From the NCBI GenBank assembly GCA_040377825.1, contig JBEINZ010000055.1, forward strand, positions 1-13,834: a stretch of 13,834 nt of DNA. The letters run 5' to 3'. Positions within the stretch are counted from its first letter, which is position 1. The number at the start of each line of letters is the position of its first letter. This DNA is from JBEINZ01 sp040377825 (GTDB lineage: Bacteria; Pseudomonadota; Alphaproteobacteria; Rhizobiales; Ancalomicrobiaceae). This document shows positions 5,822-12,522 of this stretch, one piece after another. The notes beneath the pieces are model-generated. The model ran no database searches. It was not told the DNA's origin and worked only from the letters and a program-made list of their open reading frames with translations. Both the position numbers and the translations under genes were made by a program.

Positions 5822-6721
5822 ATGACCAAAATGCCGATTTCAAAGTCCGTAATTCGTGCCTTTTTCGACGAGCCGACGAATACGATCAGCTATCTCGTCG
5901 CGGACCCCACGACCGGCAAGGCCGCCGTCATCGACCCCGTCCTCGACTACGACCACAATTCCGCAACCGTCGATACGCGCTCGGTCCGCGCCATTCTCAA
6001 CGCGGCGGCCGAGGCGGGATATGAGGTGGAATGGGTTTTGGAGACCCATGCCCACGCCGATCACCTTTCGGGCGCGACCTTTATCAAGGCGAAGACCGGG
6101 GCGAAAATCGGCATCGGGGAGCATATTCGGGAGGTGCAACGAATTTTCCGGCCGCTGTTCAATGCCCAAGACCTGGCAACCGACGGGCGCGACTTCGACC
6201 ATCTTTTCAAGGATGGCGAGCGCTTCATGATCGGACGCCTAGCCGTCGATGTCCTGTTCACGCCGGGCCATACGCCCGCGGATGCTGCCTACAAAATCGA
6301 CGACGCCGTTTTTGTCGGCGATACGCTGTTCATGCCGGATTACGGCACCGCGCGCGCGGATTTTCCCGGCGGCGACGCGCGGCAGCTTTATCGTTCGATC
6401 AAGCGCCTGATGGCGCTTGCGCCCGCCACGCGGCTCTACATGTGCCACGACTATAAGGCTCCCGGTCGCGACCGGTATGCCTGGGAGACGACGATCGGCG
6501 AGGAAATCGAAAACAACGTGCACGTTCATCGCGGCATCAGCGAGGACGAATTCGTCGCCATGCGCACCGCGCGCGACGCCACGATTACCGCCCCGCGCCT
6601 TCTGCTTCCGTCCATCCAGGTCAATATCCGAGCCGGGCGTTTTCCGAAGGCGGAATCGAACGGCGTTCGGTATCTGACCATACCCGTGACGATGAAGGGC
6701 GGCGCGGATTTGCTTGCCTAA
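5822..6721 (+). CDS. Metallo-beta-lactamase-fold persulfide dioxygenase-like protein (ETHE1/Blh type)
   Basis: This 299-residue protein has the metallo-beta-lactamase signature THAHADH with H76, H78, D80 and H81, further ligands H150 (FTPGHTPAD), D167 (VGDTLFMPD) and H209 (CHDY). The spacing and motifs such as DPVLDYDHNSATVDT and DYGTARADFPGGDA are typical of ETHE1-like persulfide dioxygenases and the Blh protein found with BigR. Those enzymes oxidise glutathione persulfide to sulfite with one iron (H76, H150 and D167 in this numbering), removing sulfide in the cytosol. A strong AGGAGG lies about nine bases upstream of the ATG at 5822. The protein is single-domain with no rhodanese fusion and is longer than human ETHE1. 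No BigR-like regulator or sulfur-transport gene is adjacent, so the sulfur role rests on family motifs alone. Confidence 0.85.
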   Translation: MTKMPISKSVIRAFFDEPTNTISYLVADPTTGKAAVIDPVLDYDHNSATVDTRSVRAILNAAAEAGYEVEWVLETHAHADHLSGATFIKAKTGAKIGIGEHIREVQRIFRPLFNAQDLATDGRDFDHLFKDGERFMIGRLAVDVLFTPGHTPADAAYKIDDAVFVGDTLFMPDYGTARADFPGGDARQLYRSIKRLMALAPATRLYMCHDYKAPGRDRYAWETTIGEEIENNVHVHRGISEDEFVAMRTARDATITAPRLLLPSIQVNIRAGRFPKAESNGVRYLTIPVTMKGGADLLA

Positions 6722-6737
6722 CCGGCATTCAGACCCA

Positions 6738-6809
6738 GAGCATTTCACGATCGGATGGAACCATCGGATCGATAAGCAATTGCTCCGGACTGTCCCGCCT
6801 GAGCCGGCC
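6738..6809. repeat. Dispersed intergenic repeat, copy B
   Basis: This copy is diverged from the one at 2731-2804. Its first part is an imperfect inverted repeat, CGATCGGATGG and CCATCGGATCG around AA, able to form a hairpin. It lies in the tail-to-tail gap between the persulfide dioxygenase gene and mucR. No reading frame crosses it. It looks like a small non-autonomous intergenic repeat of the kind common in Hyphomicrobiales. Confidence 0.6.
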
Positions 6810-6825
6810 AGCACGCACGCCCCCC

Positions 6826-6860
6826 AATAAAAAACCGCCGCGCCCCTTCGGACACGGCGG
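6826..6860 (-). terminator. Rho-independent terminator of mucR
   Basis: Read on the minus strand, CCGCCG pairs with CGGCGG, and inner bases extend the stem to about 11 pairs (two G-T wobbles) around a GAAG tetraloop. A TTTTTTATT tract follows immediately. It lies 25 bases after the mucR stop codon and is the clearest terminator in the window. Confidence 0.85.
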
Positions 6861-6884
6861 CTCAACTCATCTTGCGCTATTGCC

Positions 6885-7304
6885 TCAGCGCGAGCGGCGG
6901 CGCTGCTGGCCGAGGCCCATCTTCTTGGCGAGGTCTGAGCGCGCCTGGGCGTAGTTCGGGGCGACCATCGGGTAGTCCGCGGCCAAGCCCCACTTCTCCC
7001 GATATTCTTCCGGGGTCATATTATACTGAGTGCGCAGATGGCGCTTCAGCGACTTAAACTTCTTACCATCTTCCAAGCAGACGATGTAATCCGGCGTCAC
7101 CGACTTCTTGACCGGGACGGCCGGCTTCAGCGGCTCGGGCTGGGGCTCCGGGGCGATGCCGGCGGAGGTGCGCTGTAGCGCAGCGTAAACTTCACCGATC
7201 AAGTTCGGAAGATCTGAGGTTTGAACGGTGTTATTGCTGACATAGGCTGAAACAATATCGGCAGCCAAGTCAATCAGATTCGCATCGGCAGAAGAGTCGC
7301 TCAT
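6885..7304 (-). CDS. mucR: MucR/Ros-family zinc-finger-like transcriptional regulator
   Basis: This 139-residue protein has the conserved N-terminal oligomerisation region (LAADIVSAYVSNN, about 13-25) and a Pro-rich linker at about 51-65. The DNA-binding core has CLEDGKKFKSLKRHL (76-90), then NMTPEEYREKWGL and DYPMVAPNYA, followed by a basic tail. MucR proteins bind AT-rich DNA, act as H-NS-like regulators of exopolysaccharide, motility and cell-cycle genes, and repress their own promoter. Ros-type fingers bind zinc through Cys, Asp, His and a second His. Here C76, D79 and H89 are present, but positions 93-94 are Gln-Tyr, so the fourth ligand appears lost; some Ros homologues are known to fold without zinc. 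The ATG at 7304 follows AGGTG by seven bases; a GTG at 7313 would add three residues. Confidence 0.92.
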   Translation of the reverse strand: MSDSSADANLIDLAADIVSAYVSNNTVQTSDLPNLIGEVYAALQRTSAGIAPEPQPEPLKPAVPVKKSVTPDYIVCLEDGKKFKSLKRHLRTQYNMTPEEYREKWGLAADYPMVAPNYAQARSDLAKKMGLGQQRRRSR

Positions 7305-7368
7305 TTTTTTCACCTGTCAGGCGCTCGCTTTGCGCTGCGCACTTAAAGCGTCATTGGAAGGATAAGCA

Positions 7369-7380
7369 CAAACCGGTTTG
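7369..7380. promoter_or_regulatory. 12-bp palindrome in the mucR leader
   Basis: CAAACCGGTTTG is a perfect palindrome 65 bases upstream of the mucR start, within the predicted leader. Its core resembles the arms of the hairpin at 5671-5698. It could be an operator; no binding protein can be named. Confidence 0.3.
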
Positions 7381-7408
7381 CAGACTTTCGCCAGCGTTAG
7401 AAAACCGT

Positions 7409-7444
7409 AAAGCCGGTAAGTGAATCGCTCGCTTCATCGGCTTT
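7409..7444 (-). promoter_or_regulatory. Inverted repeat just downstream of the predicted mucR -10 element
   Basis: AAAGCCG and CGGCTTT form perfect 7-bp arms, with further partial pairing (AAGTGA with TCGCTT) inside. In mucR orientation it lies at the predicted transcription start, so it would be either a DNA operator overlapping the promoter or a hairpin at the 5' end of the leader RNA. Confidence 0.35.
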
Positions 7445-7449
7445 GACTT

Positions 7450-7478
7450 CGTATAAAACTTCCTAACCAGAATTACAA
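7450..7478 (-). promoter_or_regulatory. Candidate sigma-70 promoter of mucR
   Basis: On the minus strand TTGTAA is followed after 17 bases by TATACG, each matching four of six consensus bases. It lies about 145 bases upstream of the mucR ATG, in the AT-richer part of the gap. The prediction is by eye only. Confidence 0.35.
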
Positions 7479-7803
7479 GATGTCTTCGACGGCAGAATTG
7501 AGATTCAGATCGATTTCGCGACAGTTTTGCCCGATTTGCCTTAGCCTCGGCTATCGCCAGTCCGGTAACACACAAGCATTCCCAATAGACAACACGCTGT
7601 GCAAGCATCGCCACTGACATTGAAGCGCGCCCGATCGATCGCGCGACAACGAGTCCGATCAAGCGCTAACTGGCTCGACGCGGCGAAACTCGACGATGTG
7701 ATAGCCACAACGCCGCCGTTGCCTATCGAAGCGCGCGGGCCTATCTGATTGGCACGCTGCGGCGCCCAAGCATGCGGGCTGAAAGAACGCCAAGGAGATC
7801 GCA

Positions 7804-9918
7804 ATGCGCGACGAAAGCCCTCATGTAGGACCGATAGCCGCGCGCCGGCCCGTGGAGCGCACGCTGCATGGCCAGTTGCTGCTCGACGACTACGATTGGC
7901 TGCGCGCGGCCAATTGGCAGGAGGTCATGAAGGCGCCCGCTGCCTTGCCGGTCGATATCCGCGCCCATCTCAATGCGGAGAATGCCCATGCCGAAGCGTG
8001 GCTGGCGCCTATCGCCGATCTTCAAACAGCGCTTTTCGAGGAGTTGAAGGGCCGCATCAAGCAGGATGATTCGTCCGTGCCCGCCGGCGATGGGCCCTGG
8101 GCCTATGCCACGCGCTATGTCGAGGGCGGCCAGCATCCGCTGATCGTGCGCAGGCCGCGCGACGGCGGCGAGGAGCAAATCCTCATCGACGGCAACGCGC
8201 TCGCCGCCGGCAAGGCCTATTTCCGGCTGGCGGGCTCGAGCCATGCGCCGGACCATCGATTTCTCGCCTGGAGCGCCGACGACAAGGGCTCCGAATATTT
8301 CACCTTGCGCGTGCGCGACCTTGAAACAGGACAGGATCGCGCCGAGGCGATCGAGGAAACATCCGGCGGCTCAGTCTGGGCGAATGACGGCAAGACGCTG
8401 TTTTACGTCAAGGTCGACGACAACCATCGTCCCTCCAGGGTGTTTCGGCACGTGGTCGGGCGTCCGAGCGCGGAGGACGATCTGGTCTATGAGGAGGCCG
8501 ATCCAGGCTTCTTCGTTGGCGTATCGAAGACCCAGTCGGATGCCTTCGTCATCATCGATGCGCATGATCACGAGACCTCCGAGGTCCGGCTGATCGACGC
8601 GGACCGGCCCGACAGCGCGCCCTGGATCGTCGCGCCGCGCCAAACGGCAATTGAATACGACGTCGATCACGGCGACGGTTCGCTCATCATCCGCACCAAC
8701 GCTGATGGCGCGGAGGACTTCAAGATCGTGACGGCGCCTGCCCTACCCGGCCCGACGGCCCCCGCCCGCGACGCCTGGGTCGATCTCGTCCCTCATGCGC
8801 CCGGCCGCCTCGTCATTTCGCATGCCGTCTACAAGCGTCATCTTGTCTGGTTGGAGCGCGTCGACGGCCTCCCGCGCATCGTGGTCCGACAGTTGGCGGA
8901 TGGCGCGGAGCATGCCATCGCCTTCGACGAGGAGGCCTATTCGCTCGGCCTTGCCGGCGGCTACGAGTTCGACACGGACGAGATCCGCTTCACCTATTCC
9001 TCGATGACGACGCCCGCCCGCGTTTACGACTACAACATGACGACCCGCGCTCGTATCCTGCGCAAGGAACAGGAGATCCCGAGCGGGCACGATCCCGCGC
9101 GCTATGTCACCCGCCGCGTCCAAGCGCCCGCCAAGGACGGCGAAAGCGTGCCGGTGTCACTCTTGTACCGGGCCGACACGCCGCTCGACGGCTCCGCCCC
9201 AGCGCTGCTTTACGGCTATGGCGCCTATGGCATCGCGATCCCCGCCGCCTTCTCCACCAATGCGCTATCGCTGGTTGATCGCGGCTTCGTCTATGCGATC
9301 GCCCATGTGCGCGGCGGCAAGGACAAGGGCTTTCGCTGGTATGCCGACGGTCGGCGGGAGAACAAGACCAACACTTTCGACGACTTCGTGGCCGCCGCCG
9401 AGGCGCTGATCGCCGGCCGCTTCACCGCCAAGGGCCGTATCGTTGCGCAAGGCGGCTCCGCCGGCGGCATGCTGATGGGCGCGGTCGCCAATCGCGCCGG
9501 CCCGCTCTTCGCCGGCATCGTGGCCGAAGTGCCCTTCGTCGACGTGCTCAACACCATGCTCGACGCAACACTACCGCTCACCCCGCCGGAATGGCCCGAA
9601 TGGGGCAACCCGATCGAGGACCCCGCCGCCTTCGAGCGCATCCGCGCCTATAGTCCCTATGACAATGTCGAGGCAAAGCCCTATCCGCCGATCCTCGCGC
9701 TCGCCGGCCTGACCGATCCGCGCGTCACCTACTGGGAGCCGGCGAAATGGGTCGCTCGGCTACGCGCCACCAAAACCGACGCGAACCCGCTTCTGCTCAA
9801 AACCAACATGGACGCCGGCCACGGCGGCGCCGCCGGCCGTTTCGATCGCCTGAAAGAGGTCGCGCTGGTGCAGGCCTTCGCCTTGCGCGTGGTCGGGTCC
9901 GTGCCTTTGGAACGTTGA
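7804..9918 (+). CDS. ptrB: Oligopeptidase B-like serine peptidase (prolyl oligopeptidase family S9A)
   Basis: This 704-residue protein has the full length of S9A oligopeptidases. An N-terminal cap strand (DDYDWLRAANWQEV) and GRIKQDDSSVP are typical of oligopeptidase B. A beta-propeller of repeated blades spans about 70-400, and an alpha/beta-hydrolase domain fills the rest. The catalytic triad is visible: Ser552 in GGSAGG, Asp638 in LTDPRV and His673 in AGHGG. RGGKDKGFRWYADGR and DPRVTYWEPAKWVARLR are further family marks. The family cleaves peptides of up to about 30 residues after Arg or Lys; there is no signal peptide, so it acts in the cytosol. An AAGGAG lies about seven bases before the ATG at 7804. 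The next gene follows 67 bases later on the same strand and also belongs to a peptidase family. Confidence 0.93.
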   Translation: MRDESPHVGPIAARRPVERTLHGQLLLDDYDWLRAANWQEVMKAPAALPVDIRAHLNAENAHAEAWLAPIADLQTALFEELKGRIKQDDSSVPAGDGPWAYATRYVEGGQHPLIVRRPRDGGEEQILIDGNALAAGKAYFRLAGSSHAPDHRFLAWSADDKGSEYFTLRVRDLETGQDRAEAIEETSGGSVWANDGKTLFYVKVDDNHRPSRVFRHVVGRPSAEDDLVYEEADPGFFVGVSKTQSDAFVIIDAHDHETSEVRLIDADRPDSAPWIVAPRQTAIEYDVDHGDGSLIIRTNADGAEDFKIVTAPALPGPTAPARDAWVDLVPHAPGRLVISHAVYKRHLVWLERVDGLPRIVVRQLADGAEHAIAFDEEAYSLGLAGGYEFDTDEIRFTYSSMTTPARVYDYNMTTRARILRKEQEIPSGHDPARYVTRRVQAPAKDGESVPVSLLYRADTPLDGSAPALLYGYGAYGIAIPAAFSTNALSLVDRGFVYAIAHVRGGKDKGFRWYADGRRENKTNTFDDFVAAAEALIAGRFTAKGRIVAQGGSAGGMLMGAVANRAGPLFAGIVAEVPFVDVLNTMLDATLPLTPPEWPEWGNPIEDPAAFERIRAYSPYDNVEAKPYPPILALAGLTDPRVTYWEPAKWVARLRATKTDANPLLLKTNMDAGHGGAAGRFDRLKEVALVQAFALRVVGSVPLER

Positions 9919-9985
9919 GTTTGACCTGACGGATCGAGCGTTGCACGACTTATGCGCGGATCGGTTAGTCTCCCAAAGATAATTC

Positions 9986-11407
9986 ATGTGCTTGAACGGA
10001 TTTGATCAGATGCGCCCAGTAGACCTGCTCGACGTGGATCTCCCGGACTTCGGCGAACCGACCATCCAACCTGTTATCCCCGGCAGCGTGTACGATGTGC
10101 GCGTTGCCGCGGCCCTTGCGCGCGCACGGATCGAGGGCCTCGACGCGCTGGTGGTCTATGGCGACCGCGAGCATACCGCCAGCATGACGTACCTCTCCGG
10201 CTATGATCCGCGCTTCGAGGAGGCGGTGCTCGTGGTCGTGCCGGACCGGCCCCGCGCGCTCCTCGTCGGCAATGAAGGCATGGCCTACGCGACGCTGGCG
10301 AATGGCCGCTTCGAGGCCGTTTTATTCCCCGCCTTGAGCCTCATGGGTCAGCCGCGCGACGGCATGCGGCCGCTCGATGCCATCCTTCGCGAAGCCGGGC
10401 TCGCGGCCGGCCAGCGCATCGGCTCCGTCGGCTGGAAGGGCTTCGAGGCCGACGACATCGGCTTCGATCCGACATGGCTGGAAATTCCATCCTATCTCGC
10501 CGATGCACTTCGGGCGATCGTGGGCCCGAATGGCGCGGTCATCAATGCCAACCACATCTTCATGAATCCCCGCGACGGCTTGCGCGCGACCAACGAGGTC
10601 GAGCAGCTCGCCGCGTTCGAATTCTCCGGCACGTTCAGCTCGCAGGGCCTGCGCAACGTGCTGTTCAATGTTCGTCCGGGCATGAGCGAATTGCAGGCCG
10701 CCCGCCTGATGGCGATGAACGGATTACCCGGCTGCGCCTATCCGGTGCTGTCGGGCGGCGAGCGCGCGCGCGTCGGCCTCGGCAGCCCGACGCTACGGCC
10801 GTTGGAGCGCGGCGATCCGTTCTTCATGGGCTACGGGCTTTGGGGCTCGATGAACGCGCGCGGCGGCTTTCTCGTCGAGGACGAGCGCGAATTGCCCGAG
10901 GATATCCGCGACTACGTGCCGAAGCTCGTCGCGCCCTATTTCCGCGCCGTCGTCGCCTGGTACGAGACGATCGGCATCGGCGTGCCGGCCGGCGCGGTTC
11001 ATGCCGCCGTGCACGCGATCGTCGGCGACCCGTTTTTCGGGGTGAAGCTCAATCCGGGCCACCTGATCCATATCGACGAATGGATGCACTCGCCGGTCAA
11101 GCCGGGGTCCGACATCGCCTTCCGCTCCGGCATGGCCGTGCAGATGGACATCATCCCCGCGACCGGAACCAAGTGGTTCACGTCGAACCTTGAAGACGGC
11201 ATCGCACTGGCCGACGCCCCCTTGCGCGCGGCTTTCGCCGAACAATTCCCCGAGGCCTGGACCCGCATCCAGCGCCGCCGCGATTTCATGATCGACGTCC
11301 TTGGCATCAAGCTGAAGCCGGAAGTCCTCCCCTTCAGCAACATCCCGGCCTACCTGCCTCCCTTTGTTTTGTCGCCGAGGAAAGTGATGGTGGCGCGGGA
11401 GGGGTGA
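9986..11407 (+). CDS. M24-family (creatinase/aminopeptidase P-like) protein lacking key metal ligands
   Basis: This protein has 473 residues from the ATG at 9986, or 465 from the ATG at 10010; neither has a strong ribosome site and MRPVDLLD at the second looks natural. The N-terminal half is a creatinase-type domain (VRVAAALARARIEGLDALVVYGDREH). The C-terminal half is a pita-bread fold. M24 peptidases use two Asp, one His and two Glu to hold two metals. Here the Asp-Asp strand is replaced by FFMGYGLWGSMNARGG (from about 279). His359 is kept in GHLIHIDEW, the first Glu is replaced by Asp in AVQMDIIPA, and Glu403 is kept in NLEDG. A metal-free creatinase-like hydrolase or a non-enzymatic role is therefore more likely than aminopeptidase activity. 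It lies 67 bases after ptrB and may be cotranscribed. No signal peptide is seen. Confidence 0.8.
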   Translation: MCLNGFDQMRPVDLLDVDLPDFGEPTIQPVIPGSVYDVRVAAALARARIEGLDALVVYGDREHTASMTYLSGYDPRFEEAVLVVVPDRPRALLVGNEGMAYATLANGRFEAVLFPALSLMGQPRDGMRPLDAILREAGLAAGQRIGSVGWKGFEADDIGFDPTWLEIPSYLADALRAIVGPNGAVINANHIFMNPRDGLRATNEVEQLAAFEFSGTFSSQGLRNVLFNVRPGMSELQAARLMAMNGLPGCAYPVLSGGERARVGLGSPTLRPLERGDPFFMGYGLWGSMNARGGFLVEDERELPEDIRDYVPKLVAPYFRAVVAWYETIGIGVPAGAVHAAVHAIVGDPFFGVKLNPGHLIHIDEWMHSPVKPGSDIAFRSGMAVQMDIIPATGTKWFTSNLEDGIALADAPLRAAFAEQFPEAWTRIQRRRDFMIDVLGIKLKPEVLPFSNIPAYLPPFVLSPRKVMVAREG

Positions 11408-11451
11408 CGGGGCTGAGGGCCGCTACAGCTTAAGATACATGGTGGCCATCG

Positions 11452-11496
11452 CCTTCTCCACTTGCGCGAGAAGGCGCCCAACGGGCGGATGAGGGG
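11452..11496. repeat. REP-like element with two hairpins
   Basis: CCTTCTC pairs with GAGAAGG around CACTTGCGC, then CGCCC and GGGCG form a second small hairpin, followed by GATGAGGG. This closely resembles the common intergenic element of rhizobia and other proteobacteria, with a (C)CCTTCTCC...GGAGAAGG core and a GGATGAGGG end. It lies in the gap between the convergent M24 and sodB genes. Confidence 0.6.
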
Positions 11497-11538
11497 TCCC
11501 TGACCGCGAACACTGAACCCCAACCGCTTGATTTCGTT

Positions 11539-11560
11539 GGCCGGCGGCGCCCCGCCGGCC
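11539..11560. terminator. Strong 9-bp GC stem between convergent genes
   Basis: GGCCGGCGG pairs perfectly with CCGCCGGCC around CGCC. It lies just past the sodB stop and 130 bases past the M24 stop. There is no T-run on either strand, so it is not a classic terminator, but position and stability suggest a bidirectional transcription barrier. Confidence 0.4.
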
Positions 11561-11583
11561 CATCCCATTCCCCCTACTTCAAA

Positions 11584-12318
11584 TCAGATCGCCTTTTCGT
11601 ACATCTCCAACACGTAGTCCCAGTTGATGAGGTTATCGACGAAGGCTTCGAGGTATTTCGGGCGGAGGTTGCGATAGTCGATGTAATAGGAGTGCTCCCA
11701 GACGTCGACGCCGAGGATCGGGGTCGCGCCGTGGACGAGCGGGCTTTCGCCGTTCGGGGTCTTTTGGATGACGAGCTTGCCGTCCTTGACCGCGACCCAG
11801 GCCCAGCCGGAGCCGAACTGCGTAATGCCGGCCTGGATAAAGTCCGCGCGGAACTTATCGTAGCCGCCGAGGTCGCTATCGACCGCCGCTTGAAGCTTGC
11901 CCGGCAGGGACTTGCCGCCGCCGCCCTTTTTCATCCAGCTCCAGAAGTGGATGTGATTGTAGTGCTGACCGGCATTGTTGAAAAGGCCGGCGTTCTTGCC
12001 GTAGCTCTCCTTGACGATTTCTTCCAGGGATTTTCCGGCAAGGCCGGAGTCCTTGAGGAGATTGTTGCCGTTGTTCACATAAGCAAGATGATGCTTGTCG
12101 TGGTGATACTCAAGCGTCTCGGCGGACATATAGGGGGCAAGCGCGTCATGGGCGTAAGGCAGCGGGGGAAGTTCGAAAGACATCACGATTTCTCCTTGAG
12201 CAGCATTGGCACGGTCCGGACCGATGAAGCCGACACTTGCGGCAGCAGCGGCGATCGCGCCGACAGTAACGAAACTTGTGGCGGCGATAAACCGCCGTCG
12301 ATCGATGTGGGTTGGCAT
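11584..12318 (-). CDS. sodB: Iron superoxide dismutase with N-terminal Tat signal and internal cytosolic start
   Basis: The long form has 244 residues. Residues 1-45 look like a Tat signal: MPTHIDRRRFIAATSF, a hydrophobic stretch (TVGAIAAAAASVGFIG) and a RANAA end. From Met46 the sequence is a complete 199-residue SodB (MSFELPPLPYAHDALAPYMS). In that numbering the metal ligands are His27, His77, Asp160 and His164. Gln73 in FNNAGQHYNH, with no Gln in the NGESPL segment, fits the iron type. The enzyme converts superoxide to oxygen and peroxide. Met46 at 12181-12183 is preceded by AAGGAG eight bases upstream, the best ribosome site for this gene. The Met at 12318 has only a GGGAG about ten bases upstream. 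Two products, exported and cytosolic, are therefore plausible. Further upstream in-frame sequence to 12423 has no convincing start. Confidence 0.92.
   Translation of the reverse strand: MPTHIDRRRFIAATSFVTVGAIAAAAASVGFIGPDRANAAQGEIVMSFELPPLPYAHDALAPYMSAETLEYHHDKHHLAYVNNGNNLLKDSGLAGKSLEEIVKESYGKNAGLFNNAGQHYNHIHFWSWMKKGGGGKSLPGKLQAAVDSDLGGYDKFRADFIQAGITQFGSGWAWVAVKDGKLVIQKTPNGESPLVHGATPILGVDVWEHSYYIDYRNLRPKYLEAFVDNLINWDYVLEMYEKAI
12184..12197 (-). promoter_or_regulatory. Internal ribosome binding site within sodB
   Basis: Read on the minus strand, AAGGAG (12192-12197) is followed after eight bases by the ATG at 12181-12183. The same bases encode the QGEI of the signal-peptide end in the long form. 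This site supports independent translation of the normal 199-residue SodB. Confidence 0.65.
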
Positions 12319-12459
12319 GGCATTCGTGCTCCCGACAAGAGCCGCACATGGCGCGGACCTCAGATCAACGCGCGAGACCGTCACATGGAGCCGCGCGAGC
12401 GTCAACGAAAACCGCCACGACATTTTAATGACAATACCGAGTTATTCGAGTATATGAAA

Positions 12460-12475
12460 TTAATTATGCTTTAAC
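12460..12475 (+). promoter_or_regulatory. Second CtrA-type box TTAA-N7-TTAAC
   Basis: The sequence reads TTAATTATGCTTTAAC, a perfect full CtrA consensus. It lies 47 bases before the ATG at 12523 of the nuclease-fold gene and about 140 bases from the divergent sodB start. Close spacing to 12523 is typical of CtrA-activated promoters, where the box covers the -35 region. The 12425-12475 stretch is the AT-rich core of the divergent promoter region. Confidence 0.6.
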
Positions 12476-12522
12476 GACGGGCGCCGCATTCCGCGCCCTT
12501 GGTCAAGAGTGTTGCCAAGCCG

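Larger units (their letters stand above)
7305..7803. other. Gene-free region between divergent mucR and the oligopeptidase gene
   Basis: About 500 bases with no coding frame I can support; the minus-strand frames here have no recognisable content. The half next to mucR is less GC-rich than its surroundings and holds the probable mucR promoter, a 12-bp palindrome at 7369-7380 and a hairpin at 7409-7444. MucR proteins favour AT-rich DNA, so autoregulation could act here. The half next to the oligopeptidase shows no convincing promoter. An unannotated small RNA cannot be excluded. Confidence 0.5.

Noticed and set aside
7342..7356. TTAA-N7-TTGG, a possible third CtrA site near mucR
   Set aside because: Only a half-site matches the consensus; too weak to report as a feature.
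7351..7804. Two minus-strand frames in the gap upstream of the oligopeptidase gene
   Set aside because: Cys/Arg-rich, no known motif, no ribosome site, and one overlaps the predicted mucR control region.
9919..9985. TTGCAC-N17-GTTAGT as a promoter for the M24 gene
   Set aside because: The -10 match is poor and the gene may simply be cotranscribed with the oligopeptidase gene upstream.
11692..12474. 260-codon plus-strand open frame opposite sodB
   Set aside because: sodB on the other strand is unambiguous with all metal ligands; this frame is its shadow.
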